Positions 41,900 through 52,924 of a stretch of 64,000 bases of DNA are shown here, piece after piece. A model generated the notes under the pieces. That model saw only the letters and a list, made by a program, of their open reading frames with translations. It did not search any database and was not told the origin of the DNA. Positions within the stretch are counted from its first letter, which is position 1. Each line of letters begins with the position of its first letter. The stretch is taken from the NCBI GenBank assembly GCA_011037195.1, contig JAAEAF010014556.1, forward strand, positions 1 to 64,000. Direction: 5' to 3'. The position numbers and the translations under genes are program-made. Source of the DNA: Triatoma infestans (lineage: Eukaryota > Arthropoda > Insecta > Hemiptera > Reduviidae).

Positions 41900-44180
41900 T
41901 GTTCTACTAGAAAGGTTTCCTTTCGATAAGTAGATTCGGAAGAAAGTTTGAAAATGATGCAGCATGATTATCACTGCAGTGGCGACATTTTTATATTATT
42001 ATTAGACTTGAGTTTACAAATTATCATCGTTAGAGCTAAGTAAAAGTAATCTTGACAGTTTCAGCTTACCGATTGTAAATAGATGCTGTAAGGATAATAC
42101 TATACATAATTTATCGCTATGTAAAATGTATTAGTACATTTGAGTTTGTTCGTTTTACAAAAGCCGTTAATCCCGCTAAAAAAAGAATTCTCAAGTTGTT
42201 TAGGTCACGGTTAGCCATTCGGTCACCATCAACCCCGATTGATTGAGAGAAACCCTGATTACACAGCCAACGACGAATTTCCATCCTTCGTTACTGTATT
42301 TCCTAAATATGAATGAAATGGTTTTTCATTTTACTTAGCTGTTTAATGTATGCTTAAAATAGATATCATCTTGCTGATGAGTGTCGATGAAATGAACGGG
42401 AAAACATCTACACAAATCGAATTATGGCCAGGATAAAGGTTAATGATTTAATTAATCAATGCCGCATATTAACCTCCGGCAAACGAATAAATTCCATGCC
42501 GTATCATATTTATTATTTTGAAGTGTAATATATATTATGATCAAATAAAGTATTATTATTATTAATTAATGAACGCCTAGCGTTCTAACGAACAATGGCG
42601 AATTCACATCTGAAGGAACAAAGAACAGAGGCTTAGTTCGGAACCAGTATTAGGCCAAATGACAAATGACGACGCGCAAATGTGACGTCCACACCGTATG
42701 CATTCTTAAATCTGATCGTTCACCGGTTTTAGTAAGGGATCATACTAATCCCACTATTAAAAAACGTACTTTTCACAGTTACTTTTCTACTTTTCTTTTT
42801 TTTTACAATTTTAGTTTCGCAATTAGATTTGTGCTGACCATTCAGATTCTTTATATAAGCCTTAAATAATGCGTTAGCAGAAGAGAATTAGTCATTTCAC
42901 CACAGATTTTGGTATCCTTCCCGTTCTCTGAGCCTAAAAACGAACTACAGTTGCCTAACATTCCAACATTACATCAACTTCTGCAACAATACCGTTTACA
43001 GACAAATGCATAAAATGTATAAATGGTGTCACGCAAACAGATCACATTTCTAGGTTGCAGTAGATTTGGCTGTAGCTACACTACAAACAGATCCCCCTTA
43101 TTAAGTTATTTTTCAGAATTCATAATTAATTTTGTTTCTCAGGCAAATTTTATATATGCAATTAGTTGTTATTTAGATAAAATTTAAATTTTTATCTATT
43201 TATTTAGATAAAATATATTTCTGTGAATACCAAAGGCAGAGAACTTGAAACAGTATCCTGTGATTTGTTCAATGTAATTTTATTTTATAATAATTAGTTA
43301 TAAAACTGGCATTACTTTAGCAATAAGCATTCGGTAACATTTAAGTTTTCAAGACAATAGCTCCCCCGGTGTGTGGAATAGTGCAGAGCGACGTCAACTT
43401 ACTAGGCAATGTCTCTGCGGTGTTGTGCAGGCATTCTAGTATAATTATTACTCTCCTTTATGGCTTTCCTCATCTACAATAAGCGGACTCTACCCTGTTT
43501 CCCAACTAGATCTTTACTTACCATAACTGCCCCCCAGCGGCCGACTTACTCCACCAAAAACCCCAACTCCATTTGTGTATACACTCCAACCTACTTAACT
43601 CTGATCCGAATCTTAACTAGCTTGGGGACGACTGCAAGAGATTTCCTTCTTCTGGCCATTTTTAAGGAAACTAAAACTCTTTTTTTCCTTCTTTCTTTAT
43701 AACGAAGAAGAAGGGGGATCGCTTCCTTTGTTGAATTTCTTACATTTTTTTTCCCCCTTTTTCTTTGTTACGAATACCTTAGTATATTGTAAATATTCAT
43801 AGCTCGTCCTACTTGGATATTTCGCTTTAACATACTAATTTGTTTTACATGACAAAAGGGAAATATTTTAAACATTTATTAAAAAGAAAAAATAGATGCG
43901 AATATTTTGTTAAACTTAATATTTTCTAACCGCACTTATTTTCAAATAATCTGACTTTGTAGCAATTTTTTTTTTATCAAATAGGATTCGTCATTTGAAT
44001 AGTAAAAAATTAGACTGTTCGTGGATATCTATCTGCCCATAACATATACCTCTCCTAAGTTAATAGAATTTTGTATATTACACATCATATGTTTATAGTG
44101 TGATAAATATGATGCGTTTCATAGTTCAAGCGTAAGGTTGTAGTTCTCTTGACCGACATGATATTTAGACTTCTTGATTG
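41900..44180. other. Unassigned AT-rich sequence
   Basis: No gene is supported. A pyrimidine-rich open frame at 43460-43702 has no recognisable domain and is probably chance. Confidence 0.45.
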
Positions 44181-44185
44181 TTTTT

Positions 44186-44312
44186 TTACTTTCTCTTACT
44201 CCTAGTAAGAGGAAGTATTGTAATCGTGTCAAATTTTCGATATTGAGTTTTCACCGGAAATATCCGTTTTGAGGTCCCCTGAGTCCAAAAAAGTGGTTTT
44301 TAGCAAATGGTC

Positions 44313-44347
<35 letters not shown>

Positions 44348-44830
44348 GAACAGCATAGCTCAAAAACGAAAAACCGTAGAAAGTTGAAACTTGATATTCC
44401 GTTTAGGTATCACCATGGGATCTGACACTACGTTATCTGTCAAAATTCCTCAACCGGAAGTACCACTTTACTAGTTGGATTTTTTACTTTTTTGCGATTT
44501 TCTCAAAAATGGCTCCGACGATTTTCTTTAAACGTCAAACATCAACCACACATACAATGAGCTACAACTTTTATTTGAAACATTTCTCCGAGAAAATGCA
44601 TTGAAGGGCACTTTTGGGGAGGGTGGGGGTAGGTTTCCATCTAAAGTGCTATTTCAGTTTGTAAGACAATTCTGTCATCTAAATAATGTTAATTAGAATT
44701 AAATATGTTGTTGAAATTCCGAGTTTGAAAAAATCGGATAACCGGAAGTGCGTTTACTTTACCACTTTACTAAATGATTTATTCACTTTTTCGCAATTTT
44801 TTTTAAAGTAATTTGATGGTTAAATTCTTT
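44186..44830 (+). repeat. Repeat A copy with intact terminal hairpin
   Basis: The terminal hairpin is perfect here: CTCTTACT-CCT-AGTAAGAG at 44193-44211. It is followed by 'attttcgatattgagttttc', a long (TG)n tract (about 44312-44339), 'ccgtttaggtatcaccatgg' and two modules. It breaks off at about 44830 without the distal end. Confidence 0.8.
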
Positions 44831-44924
44831 TCTTCGATGTAATCACTATTATTATATCTTTACAATCACCGCCCTAGTAAACATCTTGATGTATATAAAA
44901 GTATATCTTGACGTTGATGAATTA

Positions 44925-45612
44925 TATTGTGAAGAAATTTGGTGAGGATTGGTCAAGAAAGAAACATTCAATTATGCAATATTTCGACAGAGTTTCCTGT
45001 CTTTCTTAAGGCTTTAATCTAAAAAACAATACAATGAGGAACGCAATGCATTTATAATACTGTAAATTGCAAATTAAAATAAAAGTAAAAAAAATTTGAA
45101 AAATAATATTGAACTTACATATGGATAGCCGTAATAATTTCTGTTAATTTTTGTAATGATACTAATAATTTGTCCGCAATGTATAACGGTTTTTTTTCTT
45201 CAAAACATGACCTTCTAGAATTCCCTTTCACCTACCCCACCCCTAAAAATTTCCTCAAATCCCTTTCACTTATCTATTCAATCCAGTTTCATTTCTGTAG
45301 ATGGTTTAAGACAAGAAACTAGTAACTTTTAATTTTCTTGGTTTCTGCGATGTAACAAATGTGTATGTTTAAAAATTCTTTCTCCACATCTTCACGGCTA
45401 ACTAAATGTTAGTTAATATTATTTTTTAAAAAAATTGTTGTTTTTGTTTTTTATTATTCTGCATTTTACAGTATTATTAATGTATTTGGCTCCTCATTGT
45501 ATTGCTTTTTAGATTAATGCATTGATAAAGACAAGAAGTTCTGTCAAAACGTTGGCATTATTAAATGATTCTTTCTTGACCGATCCTCACCAAATTTCTT
45601 CATAACATTTTG
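44925..45612. mobile_element. Second Penelope-type inverted repeat
   Basis: Arms at about 44930-45075 and 45465-45612 are inverted copies, with 'gaagaaatttggtgaggatt', 'gacagagtttcctgtcttt' and 'caatacaatgagg' matched on the other side. About 390 bp of AT-rich sequence separates them. In the right arm 'TTGATAAAGACAAGAAG...GTCAAAACG' has the shape of a decayed hammerhead (from CTGATGA, a GAC/GTC stem and GAAAC). The reverse complement of the left arm reads CTTAAGA...GTCGAAA. This is a different family from the 22-40 kb palindromes. No clear target duplication was found. Confidence 0.55.
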
Positions 45613-45614
45613 AT

Positions 45615-46265
45615 ATTTTAGCAGCATTCAGGTTGTAAAACATAATTAATAAACTGGTTTTCAAATTTTTTGATCTTATATTATGAGGAGAAGGTTTAAA
45701 ATGGCCAAGGCGCAAGAAATTATTTTAATAGAAAAAAATTCTTTATTTGCTTTACGTTTTGTTGGCTTTATTATTATTAAATGCATTGCTAGAATTACAA
45801 GTGAAATTGGATAAACGGACTTGTGAATAGTCGGAACAGTTGTTGGGGGGGGAGGGTTATCTCAAAATTTCCAACAAATTTCCTTTAAAAGTTGGAATGT
45901 AACTGCACGATATAAAACTATCACAAGTTTCTGAAAAATTGGTTTTTGAGTAGGCTTTAGGGATTGTCTGAATAAGGATTGACTTTCAAACTCATGTTTG
46001 ATGTTGAGTGATGACAGAAGCAGTTGCCACACAATATAAGTTACCTTTAGATACTCCTCATTGCTCAGAAACTAATTCCCCTTGACGCTACAAACACACC
46101 AGATCTGCTTTTCAGAACATTCCGAAGCTCTTCGTTTCTTCTTATTCTCCATCACATAATTTCGCAGACGGGTCCAAATATTCTTCGGATTAATTTTCAT
46201 TCCCATATGTTGAGACTTTTTCACAAACACCTTTTTACTTACCCATCTTTCACATTCATATGTAA
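45615..46265. other. Unassigned sequence
   Basis: AT-rich with a short G-run at about 45844-45857. No gene or known repeat. Confidence 0.4.
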
Positions 46266-46269
46266 CTAC

Positions 46270-46545
46270 AGGATGTAGGATTGTTTTATTAATAAGGATG
46301 TAGTGGTTGTTTTTGGAGGTGGGGCAGAAGAGGAATACTTAGGTTGAGTAATGTTAGACCTGCTGAACACTGTTTTAACTACGAATAGTAAACACTTGAA
46401 GAACATTACACTATAGTATTTTAGAGTGCGGGTAGAGTAGCGTGAGAAGAGAGTGACAGGACTGACTGGCAGAGTGACGGTGTGTGAACGATAATCGTTG
46501 AGATTCGGCGACGGTTTACGGTCACTCAATTGAGAGGAGAGTCTG
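46270..46545 (-). mobile_element. Partial LTR related to the solo-LTR family
   Basis: On the plus strand 'cctgctgaacactgttttaa' at about 46360 matches the shared block of the solo LTRs in minus orientation, followed by purine-rich sequence. The TGT...GATCC start is missing, and a Jockey relic begins at about 46545. The LTR is therefore truncated, perhaps by that insertion. Confidence 0.45.
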
Positions 46546-47570
46546 ACACCTTTTTATACAGGCGACTGGAGTAACCCCTATTCTCTTTAACTTATTCTTC
46601 CATTCTTACATGTGAGTCAGGTGTAGTCATTGGTAAACATAATACTTTTTAAAAAAGGTTAACTGACCGCGTTCGACCTTCTGACCATAACGACATTGCC
46701 ATAATTCGGACATATACAAACAGTAAACTTCCCCATATTGAATCAAAGATACAACAATTAGATTGCCATGAATCGCTGATGATACTGCCATTCTTTTCTC
46801 CCACACCGAACCTACTATTGCCTCCAGTCACCTTCAAGATCATCTTTCCTTTACAGAAGAGTGGTGCAAGAAATGGAAGATAAAAGCTAATGAAAAGAAA
46901 TGTATTCACCACCACGTTTACATTTCGTCACTCCCTCTGCCCTGGTGTTAAATTAAATTACACCTTCCTATCTACTGCTGATAGAGTACGCTATCTTGGT
47001 TTACATATGGACAAAAGACTAACCCCCGACACCAGACTGAAAAGGATGGAAACTAATAGACGATTTCTTATCCTTTCAAGACTCTTAAACTAACGACCTA
47101 AACTTACTTTATAAAATAAGCTTACACTATACGTAACTTTACTACGATCAATATGGACTTATCGTCTAGAGATATGAGGCTCCACTACGCATTCCAACGT
47201 TTACCGTATCCAATCGTTACAGTCCAAAATCCTACGAAAAATTACCAATGCTCCTTATTATGCCTCCAATAAAGCCTTAGATGGAATGATAGATATCCGT
47301 TTCATTTGTGTCCGAACTAATAAAATCCCGTTATCAAAGATTCCATAACTCCCTGTCCCAACATTATAATCTTTTGGTTCAACAATTTGCTGGTCAAACC
47401 TTACCCGATAATCCATCCCAACGCCTGAAGCGTCAGTAGCCCCGTGACCTTTTAAATTAACTTCAACACCATGAAGTAATATCACTGGGTATTTTCTTCT
47501 CATGTAAATCATCACATTTGCTTATTGTATCTATTGTACAGTTGCAAATAAATTATTGAAGGAGAAAAAA
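46545..47570 (+). mobile_element. Jockey-type non-LTR retrotransposon relic
   Basis: Plus-strand pieces in order: GVTPILFNLFF (about 46570), IADDTAILFSHTEP (about 46773-46815, the catalytic ADD box), HLQDHLSFTEEWCKKWKIKA, RVRYLGLHMDKRLTPDTRLK (about 46985-47045), LLRSIWTYRLE, SLQSKILRKITNAPYYASNK (about 47220-47275), then FHNSLSQHYNLLVQQFAGQT and NPSQRLKRQ, a stop, PRDL (about 47340-47455). These are the palm-to-C-terminus blocks of the Jockey clade, with several frameshifts and stops. An AATAAA with a short A-rich tail at about 47548-47570 marks the 3' end. The N-terminal half of RT, the endonuclease and ORF1 are missing. Confidence 0.78.
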
Positions 47571-47574
47571 AGAA

Positions 47575-48124
47575 TCAGATTAACGTCCAGAAATTATACT
47601 CAATACTACAGAATGGGCGATAAAACATTAGACAGAAAGTGTTTAACAGATGCATAAAAAGTGCCAGGACTATAAAATTGAACACCCAAATAAGTAATAG
47701 CTGTTAACAATTTTTATTTCAAATTCACCAAAATTAAATTTTTTCAATTTTGGCAAACGGCCACACTTATGAAAAGATAGGATAATCGTTTTAGTGGTAT
47801 TAACAGTTTGATGGTTCTATTCACAGTATTTGTAAAAAAAAGAAAAAAAAAAAAATGTAAATTATTCTGTGTATCCCGCCATGAATCAGCAAAAATTGCA
47901 ACTTCATCTGCGTACAAAAGCATATGCAAATTTTTACCTTTATTTATATTAATCCCTTGCGACCCATTTAAAATAATAATAAAAAAAAAAAAATCTGTTA
48001 AATCCGAGATAAATAAAAGGAAAAAGAAGTGAATTGAGGACTTTCCCTTGGAGTTAAATTTCCCTGGGTGATTACAAAAGAAAAGATTGCATATAGTTTC
48101 CTCAATAATTCTTATAATTCTCAC
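47575..48124 (-). mobile_element. RTE/CR1-like reverse transcriptase fragment
   Basis: On the minus strand the frame at 48124-47744 contains FFLLFISDLTDFF, then LHMLLYADEVAIFADS, the catalytic (F/Y)ADD box with Glu replacing the second Asp. After a frame change, IEKFNFGEFEIKIVNSYYLG and VQFYSPGTFYASVKHFLSN follow (about 47770-47640), a 'I.IVNSF.YLGV...S.G.F' block typical of a widespread arthropod non-LTR lineage. The Asp-to-Glu change in the active site and A/T-run frameshifts indicate an inactive copy. It meets the end of the preceding Jockey relic tail to tail. Confidence 0.65.
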
Positions 48125-48129
48125 ACTAA

Positions 48130-49930
48130 TTACTAGTTGATAGAATTTATGTTAATATTTAGTAGGTCTGTGTGTCAATATTTTATATTTTCCTCACCTA
48201 CAATATATTATACGCAAATAGAGAAATCATGCTTCCATTTTATACAAGAGATTGAATTTGCCAGAAATCTTGATGTACTAAATTTATACTGTTAGTATTA
48301 TTTATACCTTTCAATTTAAAAGTAATTAAAAATTTGACAAATTTATTGTCTTTATTTTCTTTTGTACACTATCTAAGAGGAGATTTAATTCAAAGCGAAA
48401 ATATAATACCTAAAAAGGTTTTCAGAGATATAATAAATTAATTCTGCTTTTCACTTCATAAGCAAAATTTAATGACTATGTTTGAAAGGTAATCGTGAAA
48501 TGAAAACTCTAAAATATATTTCCTTAAAATTGGATTTATGAAGAAGTTTTGTAAAATTGATTGAGAATTTAATTTGCAACAATTCTATATTCCATGCAAA
48601 TTAATAGTAGGGGAGGGTTCTTGTGGGCCCCCTACCTGGGCCGCCAGTAAAATAATAAAAAGTAAATATTTTCCATAACCATGAAATTCTTTGAAATTAC
48701 GACGCTTCAGTTAATAATTCATTAAAACAAATAATTTGTTTAATATTAAGTTTTATTGAATTAAACATATTGCAATTTATTTCCATTTTAAATATAATTA
48801 GATTTGTTACTGAAACTGAATATACCGTTCTTTTGTTAAACTTTTAATAATTCAATATGAAATTAACTTTATTGAAACTGTCACCACAAATCAATTTAAA
48901 ATCATTAATTAAAATTATTGATTGATTCTTATATAAAATTAATAAACAATGTAATAGTATGAAATCAATTGCATATTTTAACTTAGTTTTGAAGGATTTA
49001 CAATCACGTATTATTGGTGTTTAGCAGTATTTGTGGAATGTTCTGGGTTTTCTCTTCAAACTGCCAAAACTTTAACTATTGGAAGTTTAACTGACACTTT
49101 AGTTGTGCATTAATTAAAACTTAACGGCTGATATATTGCCAATATTTCGACAGCTTCCTTATACCTGTATTAATATATAATTTTCTAGTAAGATTAGTAT
49201 TAGTTTGGTTTTGTTTAATTAAAAGGGGTCTTGTTTTTTTAATTTAATTAATAGTTAATAGTTAATTAGTAGTGAAATAAAGTTACTAATCGATTTATCT
49301 AACTTTCTGTGGTGCGAACGGACAGAAAACTCCACCAAAGTTTCAATTAAATTAGGTGATCTTTCTGAATAAGTTTTCATTAAGATCCCCTGAACAAATT
49401 TTCAATTGTACCCCAAAATAGAAATCTGTGCATATTTGGAGCATACTTTTATTCACCTAAATACAACTTAGAAAATTTTGTAAATATAATGTAACAGTTA
49501 AAAGATTTCATCTAAATTAGTTGTAAATGGTAATCAGCTAATTTTAAATATAGGATTAATAATATCAGAATAAATTAGATAATTTTTCTATAAACATAAA
49601 CTGTTTATTGAGTTGCCATAATATTTTACTACACAGTTTGTAAGGGAAATGTTGGTTAACAGTAGCACCTAGACAGGTAATACTTGAATGTGTTTACATT
49701 TTATTCCTGAAGAGAGCGCCATTAACACTGAATAAAAACCCCCCCCAAAAAAATTTGAAATTTATATCACAGATTCTCAGGATACCCCAAAATCATTACA
49801 GCATTCCGTAGTGAGTCTAGCATTGTGTAGTTTATCTCGTCCTGTTGTTCACATCAAGACATTATCTCATCTCATTCTATTTACTTATTGTATATATATA
49901 TTACTTACCAGATTGTAAATTGCTGAATAA
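48130..49930. other. Long AT-rich stretch without features
   Basis: No gene or recognised repeat. A GC-rich 60-bp patch at 48605-48655 ('gggccccctacctgggccgc') stands out but cannot be assigned. Confidence 0.5.
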
Positions 49931-49934
49931 AAAT

Positions 49935-51345
49935 TAAAAAATCTGGTGTGAAACGGTCACACAACTTTCTCTTACTCCAGTTCTCAAAATTATAATTGAC
50001 AAATTTTATAGGTTGCGTACCAAATTTAATGAAATTCGTCGAAAACTGAAAAACTGTCCCGTAAAAGCGCACTTCCGGTTTACTAATTTTCTTAAAACTC
50101 GGAATTTTGGCCATCTATTTATTTGTAATTAATTTTGTTTGGATGATAGAATTGTATAATCAACTATGATAGCACTTTAGAGAAAAACATAACCCCCTCC
50201 TCCAAAATTTCCCTTGAATGAATTTTCCCAGAGAAAAGTTTTAAATAAAAGTAGTAGATCTTTGTATACTTAGTTAATATAAGAAGTTTCAAGAAAATCG
50301 CAAAATAGTGAAAAAAATCATTTAGTAAAGTGTTAATGTGAACGCACTTCCGGTTATACGATTTTTTGAAACTCGGAGTTTCAACAATATATTCAATACT
50401 AATTAACATTTTTAGATGATAGAATTGTTTAATAATCTCAAATATCACTTTAGATGAATCCTAGCCCCCCCCCCCACATCATAACTGCCCTTAAATCAAT
50501 TTTCCAAGAGAAACATTTCAAATAAAACTTGTAGCTCTTTGTTGGTGTAGTTGATATATAAAGTTTGAAGAAAATCGTCGTAGCCATTTTTGAGAAAAAC
50601 GGAGAAAAGTAAAAAAACCAACAACTAAAGTGGTAATTCCAGTTGAGGAATTTTGACAGATGACCCACAGTCAGATGCCATGGTGATACCTAAACGGAAT
50701 ATCAAGTTTCATCTTTCTATGGTTTTTCGTTTTTGAGCTATGCTGTTCACATACTCACACACAGAGAGACACACACACACACACACACACACTCTTGAAT
50801 ATAAATATATAAAAAATAAATAAATAAATAAAAATTTGAATATATATATATAAATTTGAATATATATATTTATAATTTGAATATATATCTATATATAAAA
50901 AATAAAAAACAAAAAAAATAAATATATATAAATAAATATTTAAAAAAAAAAATGATAATAATAAAAATAATAAACAAATAAAAAGGAGAGTTAATATTAA
51001 AGAAGTAGTATCTAGTTATTGTTTTAAATCAAGTTAATTAATGTGAATTTCCTTCGTTAATTTGTGTTGTCATATATCCATCCGCACTTTAATATTTCGT
51101 ACTATTTTTACGTAAGTGTAAATAATGCTAAATGTTTTCATGTAACAGCCATGTTCATATTATGTAATTTTGTCCGCATAAATTTGTATTTTAGTTTAAA
51201 TGTAAGCTGTAATGTGCATTTTATACATGTATTAATATTTTGTACATTTCCTGTAGTACTCAAATGAGCGGAGCATGATGGTAAACTCGATATCGAAAAT
51301 TTGACACGATTACAATACTTCCTCTTACTAAGGGGGTAAGAGAAA
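49935..51345 (-). repeat. Repeat A, both ends present, expanded internally
   Basis: It begins with 'cacacaactttctcttactc' at about 49962 and runs through three modules to 'ggtttttcgttttt' and an (AC)n tract (about 50759-50792). About 480 bp of AT-rich sequence, including imperfect 'atttgaatatatatat' tandem units at 50813-50900, then follows before the hairpin-side end appears at 51275-51340 (CTCTTAC...GTAAGAG). The expansion sits exactly at the microsatellite site of the family. Confidence 0.7.
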
Positions 51346-51714
51346 GTAAAAAAAAAAAGGAGCCAATAGATTATTGTTTAATTTAATGAACTTTATTTAT
51401 TATTGTTTCTGAATAGATAAAATATTTATTTATTCTTCAAAATAAATATTATTATTTATTTCAGTTATTTTATACTTTGTCCCCTTTTCCTAAGTATTAT
51501 TGTGTATATACATTAACTTTTGGGATTTAGTAGTAAAAAACCTTCAGTGAAGCATTGAAGAGGAAAATATGTAATAGAAAATTCACAAGGCATTATGCGA
51601 ATATTTGAACAAGTGAAGCAGAGGAAAAATGTAGTTCGCTTGAAGGAAATGCTTCATAGTTTGTGGAGATGAGAAAATTCTTCTTTTTTTTTTTCTTTTT
51701 TTTTTAATATATAT

Positions 51715-52920
51715 TATACTTTTCTAACTACTGAAAAGGAAATATTGTAATCTTGTTAAATTTTTGAAATTGAGTTTTCATTGGCATTTTCATGTTTTTT
51801 AAGGTTCCTCTGAATCAGAATTAGTGGTTTTGAGATGTGTGTGTGTAGGTATGCTGCGTGTTCGTTTGGCCAGCATTTCTCAATAATGGAAAATCGCTGA
51901 TGTTATAAGGTTTTGATTTTGGTCGACCAGAAAGTACCACTTTACTGAATTGATCTTCTTTTTTTCTCACTTTTTCCGATTTTCTTGATAACAGCTTCAA
52001 CGGATTTTCTTTGTCTGCGTTTTTGTGTGTGTATGTGAACACCATAGCTCAAAAACGAAAAACCGTAGGAAGTTGAAACTTGATATTCCGTTTAGGTATC
52101 AACCATGGCATCTGACTATGCGTTATCTGCCAAAATTCCTCAACCTGAAATTCCCACTTTACTTGTTGTGTTTTTTACTTTTTTGCGTTTTTCACAAAAA
52201 TGGCTCCGACGATTTTTCTTCAAACTTCTTATATCAACTACACATACAATGAGCTACAACATTTATTTGAAACGTTTCTCTGGGAAAATTCATTTGAGTG
52301 CAGTTATTTGGGAGAGGTTGGGTTTGGTTTTTTATCTAAAGTGCTATTTCAGTTTATTAGACAATTCAATCATCTAAATAATGTTAATTAAAATTGAATA
52401 TGTTGTGGAAATTCCGAGTTTAAAAAAAAAATCGGATAACCGGAAGTGCGTTTACATTACCATTTTACTAAATGATTTTTTTTTTTTTCACTTTTTCGCG
52501 ATTTTGTCAAAAATGATTCCGACGATTTTCTTGTAACCTCTTATATAAACTAAACATACAAAGATCGACAACTTTTATTTAAAACATTTCTCTGGGAAAA
52601 TTTATTTAAGGGTACTTTTAGGAGAGTGGTGGGGTTATGTTTTTCTCTAAAATGCTATTATAGTTGATTATACAATTCTATCATCCAAACAAAATTAATT
52701 AGAAATAAATAGATGGCGTAATTCCGAGTTTCAAGAAAATTAGTAAACAGGAAGTGCGCTTTTACTAAACACTTTTTCAGTTTTCGACGAATTTCATTAA
52801 ATTTGGTTATATTAATTAATCATATAAAGCAGTACTACTGTTAATTGAAACGTTCTTTGGGAAAATTCATTTAAGGGGATTCTTTGGAGGAGTGACTTTA
52901 ATGTTCAATTTTTCCTCCGA
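51715..52920 (+). repeat. Repeat A copy with tandem internal modules
   Basis: Three successive modules, about 350-400 bp apart, each start near 'ccggaagt...actttact' or a variant (about 52140, 52440 and 52750). Each continues through 'cgattttc.caaa', 'tttatttgaaac.tttctctg' and 'aagtgctattt'. The first part (51730-52080) seems to hold two copies of the (TG)n-bearing block. This shows that repeat A is built from a duplicated internal unit. Confidence 0.7.
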
Positions 52921-52924
52921 TTTG

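Noticed and set aside
47808..48032. Plus-strand Lys-rich frame
   Set aside because: Antisense of the RTE/CR1-like fragment and of A-runs.
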